Shown here piece after piece: positions 62,962-64,000 of a stretch of 64,000 nucleotides of DNA. Within the stretch, counting starts at the first letter, position 1, and each line of letters starts with the position of its first letter. The position numbers were made by a program, and so were the translations under genes. The notes below the pieces were generated by a model. The model saw only the letters and a list, made by a program, of their open reading frames with translations, searched no databases and was not told the origin of the DNA. The DNA is taken from contig JAVDOI010000003.1 of assembly GCA_032191485.1 (NCBI GenBank), positions 2,320,163 to 2,384,162 of the forward strand, written 5' to 3'. Origin of the DNA: Leptoclinus maculatus (taxonomy: Eukaryota; Chordata; Actinopteri; Perciformes; Stichaeidae).

Positions 62962-63266
62962 GGTAAATGGACTGTACTTGTATAGAGCTTTTCTGGTCTT
63001 CCGATCCCTCAATGCACTTTAACACTTGGAGTCATTATTTCCCCATTCACACACATTCATACACTGATGTATGCTACCATGCGAGGTGCCAGCTGCCCAT
63101 CAGGACTAACTAACCATACATAGACATTCACACACCGTAGGCTCAGCTACGGGAGCAACTAGGGGCTAAGTGTCTTGCCCAAGGACACAAGGACACGGAC
63201 TAGTGGAGCCGGGGATCGAACCGCTGATAGAAGGACAACCCGCTCTACCACTGAGCCACAGTCACT
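62962..63266 (-). mobile_element. tRNA-derived SINE, minus strand
   Basis: On the minus strand the head reads TGTGGCTCAGTGGTAGAGCG (box A-like) and CGGTTCGATCCCCGGCTCC (box B-like), followed by GGGCAAGACACTTAGCCCC. It ends in the AATGGACTGTACTTGTATAG motif (plus-strand reading) common to fish SINEs. Related to the copy at 42293-42474. Confidence 0.8.
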
Positions 63267-63417
63267 GTATGTGAAAACATGAAATGCAATGGCACTGGGT
63301 TGTGTAAATAGCATAGATACTTAAAATAAATAAACATTTAAAGGGTGCTTAATAAGAAATGAATGTATTGCCTCCACGCGGCTCTCAGCATGGTGCCGGC
63401 TGAGACGTCAGTAGCAG

Positions 63418-63575
63418 TTAACAGTGCTAACAGTGCTGACAGTGCTGACAGTGCTAACAGTGCTGACAGTGCTAACAGTGCTAACAGTGCTGACAGAGCT
63501 AACAGTGCTAACAGTGCTAACAGTGCTAACAGTGCTGACAGAGCTAACAGTGCTAACAGTGATGACAGAGCTATC
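63418..63575. repeat. 9-base minisatellite ACAGTGCTA/G
   Basis: About 17 units of ACAGTGCTR with a few AGAGCTA variants. Because the unit is a multiple of three, both strands stay open (NSADSANSA and VSTVSTVS). I regard these frames as by-products. Confidence 0.93.
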
Positions 63576-64000
63576 AGTGTTTACCTGAGGGGGAACCGGA
63601 GGGTGGGCCCTACGCTTCTGCGACAGCGTCAATGGTCAGGACGGCATCCTCAGCTGTAACCACCGCATGAGAGCAGAGCAGTGGTCATTAGCTAGCCGGT
63701 GGGACACGCTCATGTGCACTATGTGAACAAAGCACTGAGAAGCTCTGATAACAGCTCACACAGAGGCACAGTGACGTCACTCTCTGCTCAGGTAGACATT
63801 ACTCCTCTACATCGACGGTAGTTATTTGCTGCTGTATTAATGCTCTGAATGTCGTATCGAGAATCTTTAAATGAGAAGTTTAATGGAACTTGACAGAAAC
63901 ACAAAAGTGGAAAAGAGATAGTTATGTTGAGCAACTTTGTATATGCCCCATTCAAATCTTAGGTCCAAATGTATTTAATTAGTTTTATACTTGGTTCTAA

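Larger units (their letters stand above)
62542..64000 (+). other. pxdn intron 13 (partial)
   Basis: Contains a SINE and a 9-base minisatellite; no further pxdn exon is recognised, so the peroxidase domain lies downstream of the window. Confidence 0.7.

Overview
The window is vertebrate nuclear DNA, almost certainly from a teleost fish. It holds parts of two neighbouring multi-exon genes on the + strand: the 3' half of a MYT1L-type neuronal zinc-finger gene (last ten coding exons, 8097-19579, plus a ~2.5 kb 3' UTR ending at an AATAAA at 22069) and the 5' half of peroxidasin, PXDN (thirteen exons, 33153-62541; signal peptide through the fourth Ig domain). Order and orientation match the human MYT1L-PXDN pair. 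The fish assignment rests on compact introns, a nested Tc1-like transposon, hAT-type elements with target-site duplications, tRNA-headed SINEs, long CA/GT runs, and fragments of a teleost-style SRCR/Ig receptor. The species cannot be named from sequence alone.

Layout: 1-3831 is a damaged second copy of 6207-9937, ends at a 200-base N gap (3832-4031), and looks like an assembly duplicate. 4032-8096 is MYT1L intron. 8097-22090 carries the MYT1L exons, with a ~1.08 kb inverted-repeat transposon in the last intron. 22.1-28.9 kb is an intergenic graveyard: a fish minisatellite, the last exons (transmembrane segment, acidic tail, poly(A) signal) of a receptor gene on +, a broken hAT transposase on +, and a frameshifted SRCR exon pair on -. 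28.99-32.87 kb is a 5'-truncated LINE on - split by a 1,358 bp Tc1-like element with TA duplications. 33.0-64.0 kb is PXDN, with introns holding a hAT element with a perfect 8 bp duplication, SINEs, a 441 bp minisatellite of alternating purine/pyrimidine units, and many simple repeats.

The two main genes do not share a pathway: MYT1L-type proteins maintain neuronal identity in the nucleus, while peroxidasin is a secreted extracellular-matrix haem peroxidase. Their adjacency is conserved synteny. Exon joins were deduced by eye from GT/AG borders, reading phase and recalled family similarity; all exon phases are compatible across both genes. The PXDN peroxidase and VWC domains and the N-terminal ~60% of MYT1L lie outside the window. 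I found no convincing undescribed biological system. The most distinctive items are the orphan SRCR-receptor remnants between the two genes, the nested transposons, the minisatellite, and the likely false duplication.
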